64,000 nucleotides of DNA from Metopolophium dirhodum (lineage: Eukaryota; Arthropoda; Insecta; Hemiptera; Aphididae). Of the stretch, positions 14,201 through 27,614 are shown piece by piece; positions within the stretch are counted from its first letter, which is position 1; every line of letters begins with the position of its first letter. The notes beneath the pieces were generated by a model. That model had not been told where the DNA came from and ran no database searches. It saw only the letters and a list, made by a program, of their open reading frames with translations. The position numbers and the translations under genes are program-made. Location: positions 22,072,001-22,136,000 of the forward strand of contig NC_083562.1 of the NCBI RefSeq assembly GCF_019925205.1, given 5' to 3'.

Positions 14201-17200
14201 TCCTTGCTCTGCTCACCAAATCAGAAAATAACAAATTAAATGTTGTTACATATGTGAAAAATACCATGTTAAACGTATGGCAGTTAAATAATTCAAAAAT
14301 TATGAGATAATTTTCTTGTTTCAAATCTAAAAGTAACATATTAAAAGTTATAACTTATAAGAACAAAATAATGTCATAACTCATTGCAGGAAGTGATCCA
14401 TTTTTTTTCAAAGAATTAAAAATCAAATAACAATGTTTTTCGATAGCACGATTGGTTTTAAATTACCTACGTGTAATATAAGCAAGCACGTACAGTGAAC
14501 AATTTTTTCCTTCCCATTTCAGTGAATCACGATTGGGTTTTGTTAACGAAAACCCTTGTAAAACGAGAAGGAAATGTTTTAGTACCATGGATGGAAAGCA
14601 AGTCTGCTTATATAAAGTTATATTGTTACTGTATTTTAAAGATCATATTATATTTTTTTATAAATTATATACAATATTATAGTATACATATACCTATAAT
14701 ACCTATGTATAATATATACGTAATAATAAATGCAAGTAAACATTTATGTTTATCTGCTTGGATGCATTTTTTCACACTAATAAGTAATAACATATAGATT
14801 TTTGCAGTGAAATATTGTACACAATTTAATTTGCTTTTAACCCATTAATAATGTGATTTTCGAAGAAGAAAAATGTTCTCTTTAAAATTATAAAACAGTT
14901 ATTAATAAAATATTTAAAGCCAAAAATACATTTTTACAAACAATTCAATAATTTTATAATAGAATTGAGTATGTATAAATGACCGATATTTAAGTTTTCT
15001 TAGTTAAAATTATTAACGTAACGTTAAATATAAAATTGACCTAATGTCATTTTGTTAGATATTATTCATGATAGGTACCTACATGTACAAACTACGAAAT
15101 ATATAATATAACTTTTAACTTTTAAGTACCTCCAAAGTCCAACACAATACTCTCTGATCTAGTAAGTGATCTTAATGTGTCCATACTCAAGAAACCAGCT
15201 CATGCCTATAGGTCATCACTTACCTATCACTTATCACTATTACAATTCTATTTCAATTATAATGCAAAGTCGCAAATCAAACTCTTAAAAATCATCTTCC
15301 AAATGTCTTCACTAACTATTCCAGGAAATCAAACTAGAAGGCTAAAAATAAAAATACGATCAAGTCAATAGTGTTACGTAATTTTATTGTATTAATAATA
15401 TTAACTATTTTCAGTGGTGCTAATTGGGTAGTTTCATCTCATCTGTATCATAATTAATACCTATTACCGCTGTTACCTTTATTTTATTATTTTATTTTTG
15501 TTATCAAATGTATTTATTGTAAATTGTAATAATATAACATTAATTAATATTGATTGTAGCTATTTAGAGAATAGAGTGCCGCCAATGAGTGACTTCCCCT
15601 TCCCATCAATTATATCTTATACAATTCACTTATTGTATAACGTGTAAATACAGATTCTAAATATATTACATTTTGTTGTCTTTCTATGTTCAAAACATAA
15701 ATTAAATAAGTATATAATCAAAAAATTATTTATAGAAGTGTAGATTTTACAATTATAATTAAATCGATGGTAGTTGTAATATGGTAGTTGTATCAAGATG
15801 AAATCCAAACAAATTAATTTCGTTTGTTGAGTTTATTAAATTCAGTAAATATCGTTTTACATTTAATTTTTATAAATTTTAATTATATAGCTTAGACAAG
15901 AAACAAGGACCTAGCCACGCTCCAAGACATAAATACCTACTACTGGATACTGTCATTGGTTATAAATACTATAAAGTATTAACACTGTATTTATAATCAA
16001 AGTATATTGTATTTGTGTTGTAACAAAATTGACCTCCCCCCAGATCTGTTATTTGGATCCATGCCTGATCTTAGATTAATGATGATTAAACATATTAAAC
16101 ATCGATAAGTACATAATATAATACGATTAATATAAAAATAATAATGTGTATTCAACAGATAAAAACAATTTATATGTAGTAAAAATTAATAAAAGCTAAT
16201 AATATAATTCTAATAATGTTGAGTAGGTACATGCTTAGTTAGTAACTAATAAATTTGCTATTTTAATCAGAATACAAAACAAAATTACAAAATCAATAAG
16301 AATTTGTGATTAGTATTAACTATTTTATATATTAGATTCGGAGCGAGGAAAATTGGAAGCTTGTATGGGTGGGGTGCAAAATGTCTAAATTGCGTTACTA
16401 GGACAGAATATACGCTGTTTGCAATGTAAATAAATAATCATATACGCTTGCCTAGACTTGTATATAACGAATAACGACTATTCTACACAAACCTATATCT
16501 CTGATTTTTTACCCCCATGTGACTTTAAAAAATAAATAAATTATTATCTTATTTTCTGAAGTACCTACGATCTATTTGAAGTGTTGTAAAGTTTAAGCAC
16601 ATGCATTATTTATTCTTGTATATTTTGATTCACAAGTAACGTGTAATTTGAATACCTTAATGTGTGTTTCGTGTACCTATAGGTATGTTAAGGTGGTCCT
16701 AGTATTAGTACAAACCCGCCGAATGGTAAGAAATAATAAATAAATGTAATAATTGTATATGAACGCAATTGTTTTTGTCAATATATAATATATATTTAAA
16801 CTGAAATTCATAATAGTTAATACCGATATTATTTTGTAATTCAAAACAACATACAGACATACAATCTTCATTTTCAGGACGAAACATGTGCAAGGTTGTT
16901 CATCAAAATATTAGTAGTTGAACTTGAATGTTCATGTTCTATTCATAAATGTAACTTCAAATTCATATTATTCCATAACATACATTTATATAAATTATAA
17001 ATATCAAAAGCTCATTACACTCACAAAGCAAAAATACAGGGACACAGGTCACAGAGTACCTACATAAACATAATAAGTAGCAAAGTAGCTGGTATCGTGC
17101 TTACATTAGCGCTTAGCTATGATTACTGATTAGTAGGATTTTAAAAATTCCTTTAGATGTATGTTGTTTTGACACTTGAAACATTGCACGGAACTGAAAG

Positions 17201-19820
17201 TTATGTGGCCAACAGTAATTGTATAAAGGATTTTAATCTCACCTTGGGATTAAAAAAATAGAACTGCACGGAAAAATCGAGAATTATTAAACTTTATTGA
17301 ATGTTAATAAACAAAAGTAATTATACGTGAATTTCCTGCATTTTATTTTAACCACGTATAAACATGAAATGTCAAAAAAGTTTCCCTGTCAATAGTGTCA
17401 ATATAATGTTAGGTTATACGACATACACTATAATATGGGTCAAGTATTAACTAAATATACAATCAATAACCTACTGTCTTATAGCTGACTGGCCAACTAT
17501 AAGATAAATGTTCACATTCTGATGAATATACAGATTTGTTATCATCAGATATGAAATCAAATTTACATATAATTATCTTATCCAATAAATAAGGATTAAA
17601 ACATTGTTCAGTTTTCATTAGATCTGAAATAACAAATTAATTTTATGATTTTAACCTACTAGACGAGAAAAAAATTAAGCCCTGTTTTTATCATATCTGA
17701 AATTTACTTAAGCTTACCTTGATTTGAGCTGCAGAGTAGCTGAAAAACATTTTCAATCCTGTTTTACCTAATTATAGGTCTGAATTAACATATTAGGCAT
17801 ATTATCACTTTAGCCGAATGAATGAGATGACAATTTAGTTAAATTTTAACAATTCTGAAATTATGTCTATCTCTATCATAATCTTAACCGGACAGCTAAA
17901 AAGAATATAAGTTAGATTTGATAAATAAGTATTAGGTATAAATGTTGTGATCTTATGCTGAGAAAATAATACATAGTTTTGTTATTATAGGTCTGAAATT
18001 ATTGATAAAATAATTATTGAATGGAATAGATATATTATATTATATATAATATTATGTCTATTCATGACACAAAATAAGCTCAGGCCGGGTTGTAGTCCAA
18101 CTAGATTTTAGTACCTATGTTATAATTTTAAATTATTTATTGTATTGTACATTAGTAACGTTTGGTTAAAATACCAATCAACAATAATTATATAATTATA
18201 TAAATATTATTTGTAGAATAATACCTACCTATACTAGGCGCTCTTCCGCTGAAACCCCATCACAGACTTTGCCCATGAAAGAAACTCTTACCTCGTTCGG
18301 GTTTCGATGATATATTAACCGTGTTATACCTACAGTAAACAATAATATAAATAAAATAAATAATAAAAAAACAATGTAATATCAAAAATAAACAAAACGT
18401 TTGATTGAGTTAAGACGCCGTCGTGGTTAGAGTGAAACGTATGCAACGCTCAAGAGATGTACCTACTAAAAATTCTTGAACAGATTTTTGATATGTGAAT
18501 TAGCCGTTTTTATATAATTTTTTTAAAAAACGAAAATATGGTACAAATTTAAATAATAATAAAATTGGTTAAAAAATATATTTCAAAAATCTGTTCCAAA
18601 TACAATAATATTTTTACTGATCTGGACTTACAGCAAAACAATTCAACGTCCCTGCGAGAGTACCGCGTCATCGTCGGTAACGATAAGGCCAATTTTATCA
18701 TAACTCTGCCCTTATCAAAATCATATATAAAATACTTTCCGGAAAATGGCACACGTGACCACGGTTGTAGTCTGTAGATATAATATCTACAACCATGCAC
18801 GTGACTCAAATATGTCACGTAAGGTCTTATCAATTATACCGAGCATAGTCTGGGGGATAATTGATTCAACATCCCTTATAAATACTTTTGTAGCCTGTAG
18901 AATGTGGCAAACATGATATAATATATACATGGCATCACAGTTCACATAGGTACCTAATAAAATTGACAGATTATTTAATTAAATAAAGAGATATATTGAT
19001 GTAGTTTTTATTATATTGACAATAGTTGGTAAACCCGTATTTAATCCATCAAATCGTTTAAATCTCTACAAACAGTAATCCACGTGTATAATTTTTATTT
19101 GTCTGTAATAATCCTACATTGCTGCGCACCCCTTAATAAATATTGTAGAAATTAATTTGATTTCACTAGAACAACATTTAACTCAGACGAACGTCAACGA
19201 AATTATTAATCTTCAAAAATATTATTTCACAACTAGTAATAATAAAGAAAATGAATCAACATTATTGTAGTAGAATAGTTCTATACATATTAGAGTTTGC
19301 GTTGTTGCGTAGTAAATTTAAGACCATCAATTGTTTCGAGTCTTCTTATCATCTTGTCAATGATTGCAGTTGTATGTAGGTACATATTTTGTAGCCTGTA
19401 GGTGCTCACTGGTCATTAGTCATTATTACAAGGTCGGACCACGGAGTTTTCTAACTAATTACCTTGCAGTCCGGTCTATACGTGCAAGAAAATAAAACTT
19501 CAATTCGTAAGCAACCTTACATTACAATTAAGATTCTCGGAGAATGTATATGAAAAAAAGAAAACAAAAAAAAAACACCTAATATACCTATATAGGTATA
19601 TATAGACATATTATAGTCCATATTACATAGACCGCGCACATCGCAGCAACCGATAACTCGTAATAATGTGCTTTAAGATATTCACTATAGGTACCTATGA
19701 TTGCAACTTACAACTTGCAAGCCGATTCACACGCTGGAAATATATTAATATAATATTATAATAATATTAAACATAAAAATAATTTATTATTGCTTGAGAT
19801 CAACAACTCGTACCTATAGG
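11232..19820. other. 8.6-kb gene-free stretch
   Basis: Very AT-rich, with scattered short frames (for example 11593-11895, 11770-12099, 14495-14797, 15177-15371, 18549-18833) of low complexity or antisense overlap, none supported. A slightly GC-richer patch at 14519-14620 (frame WVLLTKTLVKREGNVLVPWM) looks exon-like but has no partner. One hairpin with E-box ends is listed separately. I see no RNA gene. Confidence 0.4.
18752..18807. repeat. Imperfect hairpin with CACGTG in both arms
   Basis: CACGTG plus CACGGTTGTAG on the left pairs with CTACAACCATG plus CACGTG on the right around a short AT loop. CACGTG is the E-box core bound by bHLH factors, but here it is simply part of the inverted arms. 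Function unknown. Confidence 0.5.
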
Positions 19821-21455
19821 CAGGGATGGGCAGTATTTCATTTTCTAAAGTAAAAAAAAATGTATTTTTTATTTTTTATTTCAAATGCATTTTAAAGTGT
19901 TTTGTATTTTCAAAATTCTCAAAATACAAAATAAATAATAACAGATAATAAGATTCTCACGTTTTAATTTTAGATCAGTCATGAAAATATAACGAACTTT
20001 TCTTTTGTTACATGAAAATATAATAAACTATACTATAGCCTGTAGGTATACTGTAAACGCAGTACTTGAATTAAGGGGGTACGTGAGGGGACGGAGTCCC
20101 TCTTCTTTTTTTAAAAATATGGTAATTTCAAATTTTGGCGGAAAAGGGTAATTCCCAAAAATATTTACGTGTAGGTACCCCTTGCACTTCTAATTACGTC
20201 TTAATCAATAAGGTAATTAAATATTCAGGTACACACATTTTCTTTACACTTTTGCAGCCCTCTTCCAATCGTTTCCCCAATTTAAGTACTACGTAAACGT
20301 GTAGACTAGGTATACGTTTTGATCACTTTTATCTACATCGCGTTCTTATTTAAAAAGTACTTATCATCCCTCACGTGCCAAACCAAACCAGCCACAGATC
20401 ACCAGTACCTATAGGTTCTTGATTATATTAATTTTACGTGATAACTAATAGAGTAAATTAACACTTTCATGAGTTTTAACCGATAAAAATAAAAATATTA
20501 TTTTCTAAAAAATTACACTAAAATTTGCCAGTTGTTTATTAAACATAATACAATTATATATGTCTATCATCGCGAGGACAAGAATCACCTAATACAGTAT
20601 ATTTTGAAAAACTTATATTTTTAAAAGGGAATAATGTTTTTGGTAAATTTGTGATTAATATCATATTTAACTTTAAAATTATAAGCTCAACATAATTTAT
20701 ATAATTTATTTTAATAACAAAAATTTCCTAACAAACTTAAATTAAAAGTATTTCTTAAATACATACTAGCTGACCCCCTGCACTTCGTTGCCCGTAAAAA
20801 TGACAACTCTTAAAAAAGTTGTGATTGTTCAACTCCTTTTGGGTGCAACTCGCTGCACCTTGGTAGGTAATGTGTGAAAATTCGATTTGATGTATGCTTG
20901 TAACTGATCTACCCGAACAACCGATGGTGACCAATAATAAATAAAATACTAATTTCTACTAATTATTTCTCCTATGACCAATAGCAACAGTTTATTTAAT
21001 ATACAAACATTTCCATCGTAAATATCAAAATCCCTATTTATGCACCTCCCTGCACCCTGGGTTGGGCCTACAGAGTCCAATTGTAAATCGAAAACATTCA
21101 AGGACCCACTCAAGCACAAACAAAAAATGTCATCAAAATCGGTGCTGCCTTTTAGGAGGAGTTTGAATGCTTACACACGGACAGAAGAAATGTATATATA
21201 TAAGATATATTAATTATTAACATAAACATGTTTTTGGGCTAGATACACGTTTACGTTTTTTGATTCTAACAGATTTTTCGTAAGGTTTTCGTTGTCATGG
21301 TTACTTATTAACAAAAACATATATTTTATGATTCATAGATTTTCCTTGTAGAGTAAAAATGTCGAGTATCGTGCGCTATGGTTTTATATTTTGTATTTTT
21401 CTCTTAAATTCAATGTATTTGAAATACACAATGTGATGTATTTTGCTTATCCCTG
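19821..21455. mobile_element. hAT-like non-autonomous element with nested insertion
   Basis: The left end reads CAGGGATGGGCAGTATTTCA and the right end, reverse complemented, reads CAGGGATAAGCAAAATACAT. Such CAGGGATG ends are common in hAT elements. No matching 8-bp flanks are seen (cctatagg left, ctcagggt right), so one end has mutated or the two ends do not belong together. The interior has no transposase and contains a Helitron-like insert at 20766-21205. Confidence 0.5.
20766..21205 (-). mobile_element. Helitron-like non-autonomous element
   Basis: On the minus strand it begins TCTTATATATATACA preceded by A and ends GGGGGTCAGCTAG followed by T. That matches Helitron rules (insertion between A and T, 5' TC, 3' CTRR). 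No coding content. It resembles the copies at 48.5-49.6 kb in its GCAACG and CAGCTAGT tail. Confidence 0.5.
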
Positions 21456-22145
21456 CTCAGGGTAACCGAACTACTCGATCTTATATTAATTAACATTAAT
21501 ACGTTATTATCTTTGCAGTCCAAACTATAGTTTTTAACGAGATCGCTTGGCAAAAAAATAATTATTTTGTCGACCGTTAAGTTTGCTGATTAATACCAGC
21601 TACTAACCTGTTATTAATTCTTTCGACCCATGTGGTTATCGAGATGAAATATTTGTACACGTTATAGACTATAATACATAGTTACGTTCAATAAAATATT
21701 ATGTACCTACAGTTGAGATCACGATTCTGTGACTTTCCATACCACGTGTTGCAGTTGTTACGCATTTTCTATATTATATTGATTAATTTTTTTCAATTGA
21801 AACTTCATCAAATTATGGTACTAACTTTTTCTCAAATTTTCTCAAACTTAATAAGGTTGCTTTAGAGAGGATTGTTCTAACTTCTAAATGCATGAAGTGA
21901 CATTGAATCGACGACCACGACCTATACCAAGAACCGGTTGTCAGATACTGCATATTATTATGATTAAACCCAAGAAGACGAAGCCCACTATGCTGAAGCC
22001 ATCAAAATGGAATGATATCTAATAAAAACCTAACCATGAACCTAACCTAAGTCCCAGACCAAAAAATGTCTTCAAAAAATGTGTGCTTATTATAGTGGGT
22101 AGTGATATCTACATTGCGGCCAAGCCCACAAAAATATTGTAGTCA

Positions 22146-22157
22146 CCCCCCCCCCCC
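22146..22157. repeat. Poly-C run
   Basis: Twelve consecutive C in otherwise AT-rich DNA. The surrounding 21456-23100 has no gene. A possible hAT terminus (CAGCTGTTCTCAAACTGTG) starts at about 22602, without a visible partner end. Confidence 0.6.
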
Positions 22158-23370
22158 TTAAAATGCAGGTCTACGCACGCCTATGTACGTTATAAAAGAA
22201 TCATAAATACTAGTTACGTCCGCTGTATTGTATTATTGTATACTTACGCGAGAGTTCTCTACTCTCGTAATGGTTATAAATAAATAAATAAATAATGAAC
22301 AATGATATTTTTGTAGGTAGTATAGGTAGGTACAATGTACCACTTCGATAATATATAAGATGTTTGGCGTTAGGTATAGGTACTAGCTATTATAGGTAAG
22401 TTATGAATAAAATATTAGGTACTTATATATTATGTTATCGTCTTTAGACACCGATCCGTCTAAAATATTAAAATGTATCACCACGCTACAACGTAACCTA
22501 TTTGACCTACGTCAGCTGCAGACTTTAATCTAAAATGTCGATATTTCTCTGTATCTCAATATTTTACGTGTAGCTGGTTAGTCTATATAGTACAAGCGTA
22601 CAGCTGTTCTCAAACTGTGCTCCGCGGAGTAATCTTAAGGGAAGCTCCGGGGGACATAATATATGAATTAAATTAAAATAAAATAATATCTGGTGCGTCA
22701 TGCTTATTTTATTAATAATAACCCACATATTATTTTGCTACGTAGTCGAAAACGATATTAGTTGCGAGTTGGTTGAAGGTAATATTTATTTATTATTTAT
22801 TGATAATTAAAACGGGCTAAAAGCACAATAGGTACATGTTTTATACATACGTCATACGTGTAATAATAATCAGGTGAATTTCAGAAACAATAGAATTGAA
22901 TGAATAGTAAAAAAAATAACAGGTAATACAAATCAATAATTATAACAAAACATAAATTACTGATAAGTGATAATATCTAGTACCTAATCTCATTATGAAA
23001 AGACTCGATACTAACAGATTCAAAATTAAATAAATATATTTGGGTATCTTTAGCTAATCTTGTGGATCTAATTAAAGGATCATTTATAGCATAGTTTTTT
23101 TTTTTTTATTATATTAGCTTTTAGTCAAATACTATTACAGCTCAACAATTATACGTAATATTATATAAAATTATAGATTAAATATTGTACATTATAATAT
23201 ATATAGTAACACCGATTAAGAGTCTTGTAAGGATTCGGCACGGCGTACGCCGTAACCAATACAATAGAGATAAAAAAGCAATTAAGTTTGTTAGAAACAT
23301 ACAATTTAGACATAGAATAAAAAAATACATTACTGTTATGTTAGATAAGAAAAAAATTTTACAGAAATAG

Positions 23371-23870
23371 CTATGGAGATAAGGAGGTTTTGGGAATTAA
23401 TGAGTGTAGGACTGAAGAGAGGAGAGTAATTAGAGGACTGATTAGAAAGTTGAGGTTAGTTATAAAGTTAGATAATAGGACGGGGAAATTATCTGTGGAA
23501 AAATCTTTGGTCCGGGTAGCTTGAGCGTATGATTTTGGTCTGGAATGAGGATTTGGTGCCGGGACTTTGGTTGTAGAAGCCTTGAAAAGTCTTGGGTTTT
23601 TTTGAGCACTTATATGAAGGTAGGGCAGCCCCTGTAGTTGGCGGTGTGATCCCCGGAGCACAGGGCACATTTTGCCTGGATATTCCCATCTTTGGAACAT
23701 TCCTTGGTGTGATGATTTGCACCGCATTTAACGCAGCGCGCAATGTGGTGACAATAATTTTGCGTGTGGCTATATTATGATTGGCATTTATGACACTGCG
23801 GAGGACCGCGAAATATAGCATAGTTAATTCTGTGGATTTGTGTATGGAAAGTGTAAGTAGTTATATTGGT
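23371..23870 (-). pseudogene. LINE ORF1 (Gag-like, zinc-knuckle) fragment
   Basis: One minus-strand frame, broken by stops and frameshifts, reads GPPQCHKC, then HTQNYCHHIARCVKCG, then KCALCSGDHTANYRGC. These are three consecutive zinc knuckles of the kind found in ORF1 of Jockey/I-type LINEs. It is followed after a frame change by a Pro/Ser-rich tail (KVPAPNPHSRPKSYAQATR). No reverse-transcriptase sequence follows, so only ORF1 remains. In a live element ORF1 binds RNA. Confidence 0.8.
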
Positions 23871-23929
23871 TTTATCGTTTATGATTACATTTTTAAAAAA
23901 CCAAATTAATAAGCAAATAATTTTAACGC

Positions 23930-24170
23930 GAGTTTGAGTATTTTAAAATTGTACATCTTAAAATACTCATAACTCACTTTAAAATTAAAATATATTAAAA
24001 TGCCCATGAGGTTGCCTTTAGATTTTATAAGAGGTCAATTCTCTCTAATTTTTAAGCTAACGGAGCTACACTTGTTGCGCTGAGCGTAAAATTTGCCATG
24101 TTAGCTTACATTTGCTATGCACTAATAAGATGGATACAACACATGCGGGTATCACGTCCCCTCAGTGGCG
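23930..24170. mobile_element. Foldback element family, right half only
   Basis: Shares the inner palindrome (ttaaaatactcataactc), the line ctctaatttttaagctaacg, and the ttgctatg ... acaacacatgcgggt end with the complete copies at 30.0, 43.5 and 55.3 kb. The left arm is missing or decayed. Confidence 0.65.
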
Positions 24171-24323
24171 GTCAAATGATTTTGTCATGGGGAGGGATAT
24201 GGCAAATTTTTAACATATGCATTGTTTTATCATTAAAATTATAATTTATGGTTGTGTCTAATATCAATCTATAAAATTATGGTAAATACAAACTTTATTT
24301 ATTACTTAGGTATACAGACTCGC

Positions 24324-24516
24324 GGACATTCCCCCCCCCCCCCCCACCGATATATTTTTGATGCGGATATTTCTTCCCCATTTTTTTTTAAAGTTTACTA
24401 TTTAATAATAATATAAATATAAATATATGAAATTATTATTTTGCCTATGAAAATGTCCTTCTAGACCGAAAACAGTCGGGGGAAAATCTCCCGGGGGGGG
24501 GGGGGGGGAAATGTCC
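24324..24516. repeat. Short element bounded by C15 and G16 inverted repeats
   Basis: GGACATT plus fifteen C (24324-24345) is inverted as sixteen G plus AAATGTCC (24493-24516), 147 bp apart. The matching GGACATT flank shows this is a true inverted repeat and not two chance homopolymers. The interior is AT-rich and non-coding. Confidence 0.7.
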
Positions 24517-24732
24517 ATTTACCATACAGACTTTATAAATATATTATAGTATTAACTATTTTTTTACCAAAACTCAAGTCTACACCATTTTCAAAATTTA
24601 TTTATAATATTTTAATTAAAATTCATTGTTTGGTATCTAGGTTTCTTATAAAATACGTGTATTAGCACATCCATTCATCGTGGTTAATTATTTATCGCGA
24701 CGTCAACTTATGGCAGCGTCAATTCATCGCAT

Positions 24733-27006
24733 TGTAGTGATCCCACGGACTACGGACAGAGTTAAATTTGATGTGTTTAGATGACAGGTAACAAGATAGA
24801 ATAATAACACGAGTTGAAATTGTTATTTATTTGTTTATTTGACACTTTGAAACTTGTAGTAGAATTGGTTGTGGGTACAATAACGCTCGTGAAGGTGCAT
24901 GACGCATGTACTGGCTCTCACAAAGTCTGTATCACGTCTGATTATTATAGTGAAAAATATATTAATACTAGTTAATGGAAAGACCAGCTATCGTAGAAAG
25001 TAGAAACTTGACTCAAGTAGTGGTGGACACACCTGAAAAGAAAATAATACAGATGAATCCACCAAAAATAAAAGACGGAACAGAATAAAATATTAATATA
25101 ATACAATAGTTTTGTTAATTAATAATCAATATACGAATAAATAAACACTATAAAAGTATAAACGTAAAATATAAGCACAAAAACTTAATATAACAATATG
25201 TATAATAATATAGAAATAAGTATAGTAAAAACTAACAACGAGTTGGACGATGGTAATTATATACCTACATAGATAAAAAAAAAACATTGAAACAACAATT
25301 ATATTAATAGAAAAGAATCACACAAGTTTGTAATGATGGATTTCGAATTTTCGACGGTCAATAAAACAAGCATGATTATATAATATCCGAAGGCCCGGAG
25401 CCATTTCAAATAGTTTGGATAGATACAAAATTCGAAAATTAGAAGGAAGCTGGCCACTTATCTTATCAGTCAACGAGGATGTCCCGTGCGACACTAAGAA
25501 GTTGTACTGGTAAGAAAATAAATTCGGCGAATATTTAAATGCAAGAAGGCACAAAGAGATACTTGCTAAGATCAATTCGACAAAAGTCTGAACTCAACAT
25601 TAAATAATTTAAATAAGGTGTAAATAGAAAATTACATACAAAAAGGGCATAAAAAGAATGTAATAGTTTTATGGAACGGAACTTCGGATAAAAATATTTT
25701 AAAAAGATATTAAGCATTGGGTCATATCCAATATTAAATATAAGATGTTATGACAAATATTATTTAACCAATATTTCAGTATAGGTACAATTCGAAAAAT
25801 GAAGTACTAAAGAAATTATTTTTGAAGTAGATATAGACATAGTTAAACAAAACGGGATGATTATTAAATTTAGAGGAAACTCAGTGTAATCTGTTTGAAA
25901 AAACATAAATTAACGCATGAGAAAACGGGAGTAATATTTACAAAATGTATATACGACTATGTAGGTATTAAGAAAACTACAGGGGTATGAACATTTAATA
26001 AGGCATTTTTAAACATGTTAATAGAAAAAAAAACAAAAAAAATACAGTTTGAACATAATATTTGATAAATAATATATTTATATATTGCATCTGCACAAGA
26101 ACAGCAAGACTAGAAATATGGTCGTTTTAAGGTATGAAAATACAAATTACGACTCATGATTGACGAAGAAGTGGTAATATGTGTTTTTGTATGTTGAATC
26201 GAAAAAAACAACTCAATTGACATATTATTAAAAATGAATATGCAGGAGAAAACTCTTGTCATACGAAATACCAGTGGGGGTGTGACTGTGTGAGAGACAT
26301 CGTTCGTCAATCTAGGAAATAATATGAGGATACGGACGAGGGCTAAATGGGAAATATTTACACAACAGAATGAAAAGATAATTAATTCAATAATAATTGA
26401 ATAAATAATAATCATCAGTAACTAAATAACATAAATAATTGTCAATAACGAAATCAAATTAGAATATATTATATACACTTCCACCAACAATTTATACGAT
26501 GATGGAACCAATTGTTCCAAAAGAGACGTGAAAAGCTTACAATTCTAAAATTAACTTTTTTTTAAAATTACAACACTGTTGCTTTTAATGATGGCGTTGC
26601 CATTTTTTCTTCTGAATTTTCTTTTCTGCCCTAGTGGTCCGCTACGTAGATTCTCTTTTCCAGAATTGTTGGAAAGTGATCGGTCCTCCAGTCGGTAGTT
26701 CTTTGACGAATTGCCTCCGTGGAAATCCGTGAAGTAGAATGAAAATCATAACATATTTTACCTCGACTTAGGACTTCCGAAAAATATTACCGACTAAGCC
26801 AAAAATGTAGTGATCCCACGTACTAAGTTAAATTTTAGGTGTTTGTATGACAGGTTACAAGATAGAATATTAAAATAAGTTGAAATTGTTATTAATTTGT
26901 TTATTTGACACTTTAAAACTTGTAGTAAAATTGGTTTTGAATACAATAACGCTTGTGAAAGAGCATGTACTAGATCTCGCAAAGCATGTGTCATGTCTAA
27001 TTCTAG
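24733..27006. mobile_element. Degenerate LTR retrotransposon (two LTRs, decayed interior)
   Basis: Direct repeats at 24733-24948 and 26806-27004 begin alike (TGTAGTGATCCCACG) and stay alignable for about 200 bp with small gaps. On the minus strand they end GGGATCACTACA, and the sequence just inside 26806 reads TGGCTTAGTCGGTA. That resembles the primer-binding site of some insect Ty3/gypsy elements, which suggests minus orientation (inference). The outer LTR limits are not clear. The 1.9-kb interior has short frames on both strands and no domain I can name. It is too short for an autonomous element and is dead. Confidence 0.6.
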
Positions 27007-27516
27007 TCTGCTAGTATTTCTCTTATATAGAGTTTACCTTTTCCTAATAATAAGTTTGTTATCCCATTTCTGTGGTCAACGTGCTTAGAGGGTCCAAGAA
27101 ATGGCATTGACCTTGCTTCATTAGGTTATTTTATGTTTATATTATCTTTTTCGTTGTTCTATGGATATCCTGTTAAGCAGCGCTATTGACAGTATGGTTC
27201 ATAATAATATTTGTCCTAACTCCTAATATATTTTATTATATACATACATTAATTACTCAACAGAGTATATATTAATATATTATATATTCAAAATATGTTT
27301 GGCCCTTTTTTACCAATAAACTGCAGTATTGTATGATAATCCTGCCATTTGATCTTTTGTGTGGTCGTTATGTGATTTTTCTACCCGGATGTGTTTAATA
27401 TTATAACAAAATTAAAATTAATCAAAACGTTGAATTTTGAGAGTCCTAACTTAGGTTATTTATTTAATGTATTCTTGCTAAGATTTTTCCTGTCCGTAAT
27501 CATAGTATTGGGTTTT

Positions 27517-27614
27517 AAATATATATTTATTATAACGATTATCTCCAGTACCTACATAACAGCATAAATATATATTTATTATAACGATTATCTCCAGTAC
27601 CTACATAACAGCAT
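27517..27614. repeat. Two exact tandem copies of a 49-bp unit
   Basis: Units 27517-27565 and 27566-27614 appear identical, each containing CGATTATCTCCAGTACCTAC. The exact match implies a recent local duplication. No gene around it. Confidence 0.9.

Noticed and set aside
14495..14797. Exon-like frame KTLVKREGNVLVPWMESK
   Set aside because: Only about 30 codons look protein-like, no partner exon was found, and the rest is AT-rich noise.
22029..22050. CCTAACCTAA motif (also at 44980)
   Set aside because: Two units only; aphid telomere repeat is TTAGG in long arrays, so this is not telomeric.
23185..23370. 61-codon basic frame
   Set aside because: No motif; Lys/Ile-rich composition fits chance, next to LINE debris.
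25318..26415. Minus-strand frames inside the LTR pair
   Set aside because: No Gag, Pol or Env motif could be recognised and frames open on the other strand too, so no protein call is made.
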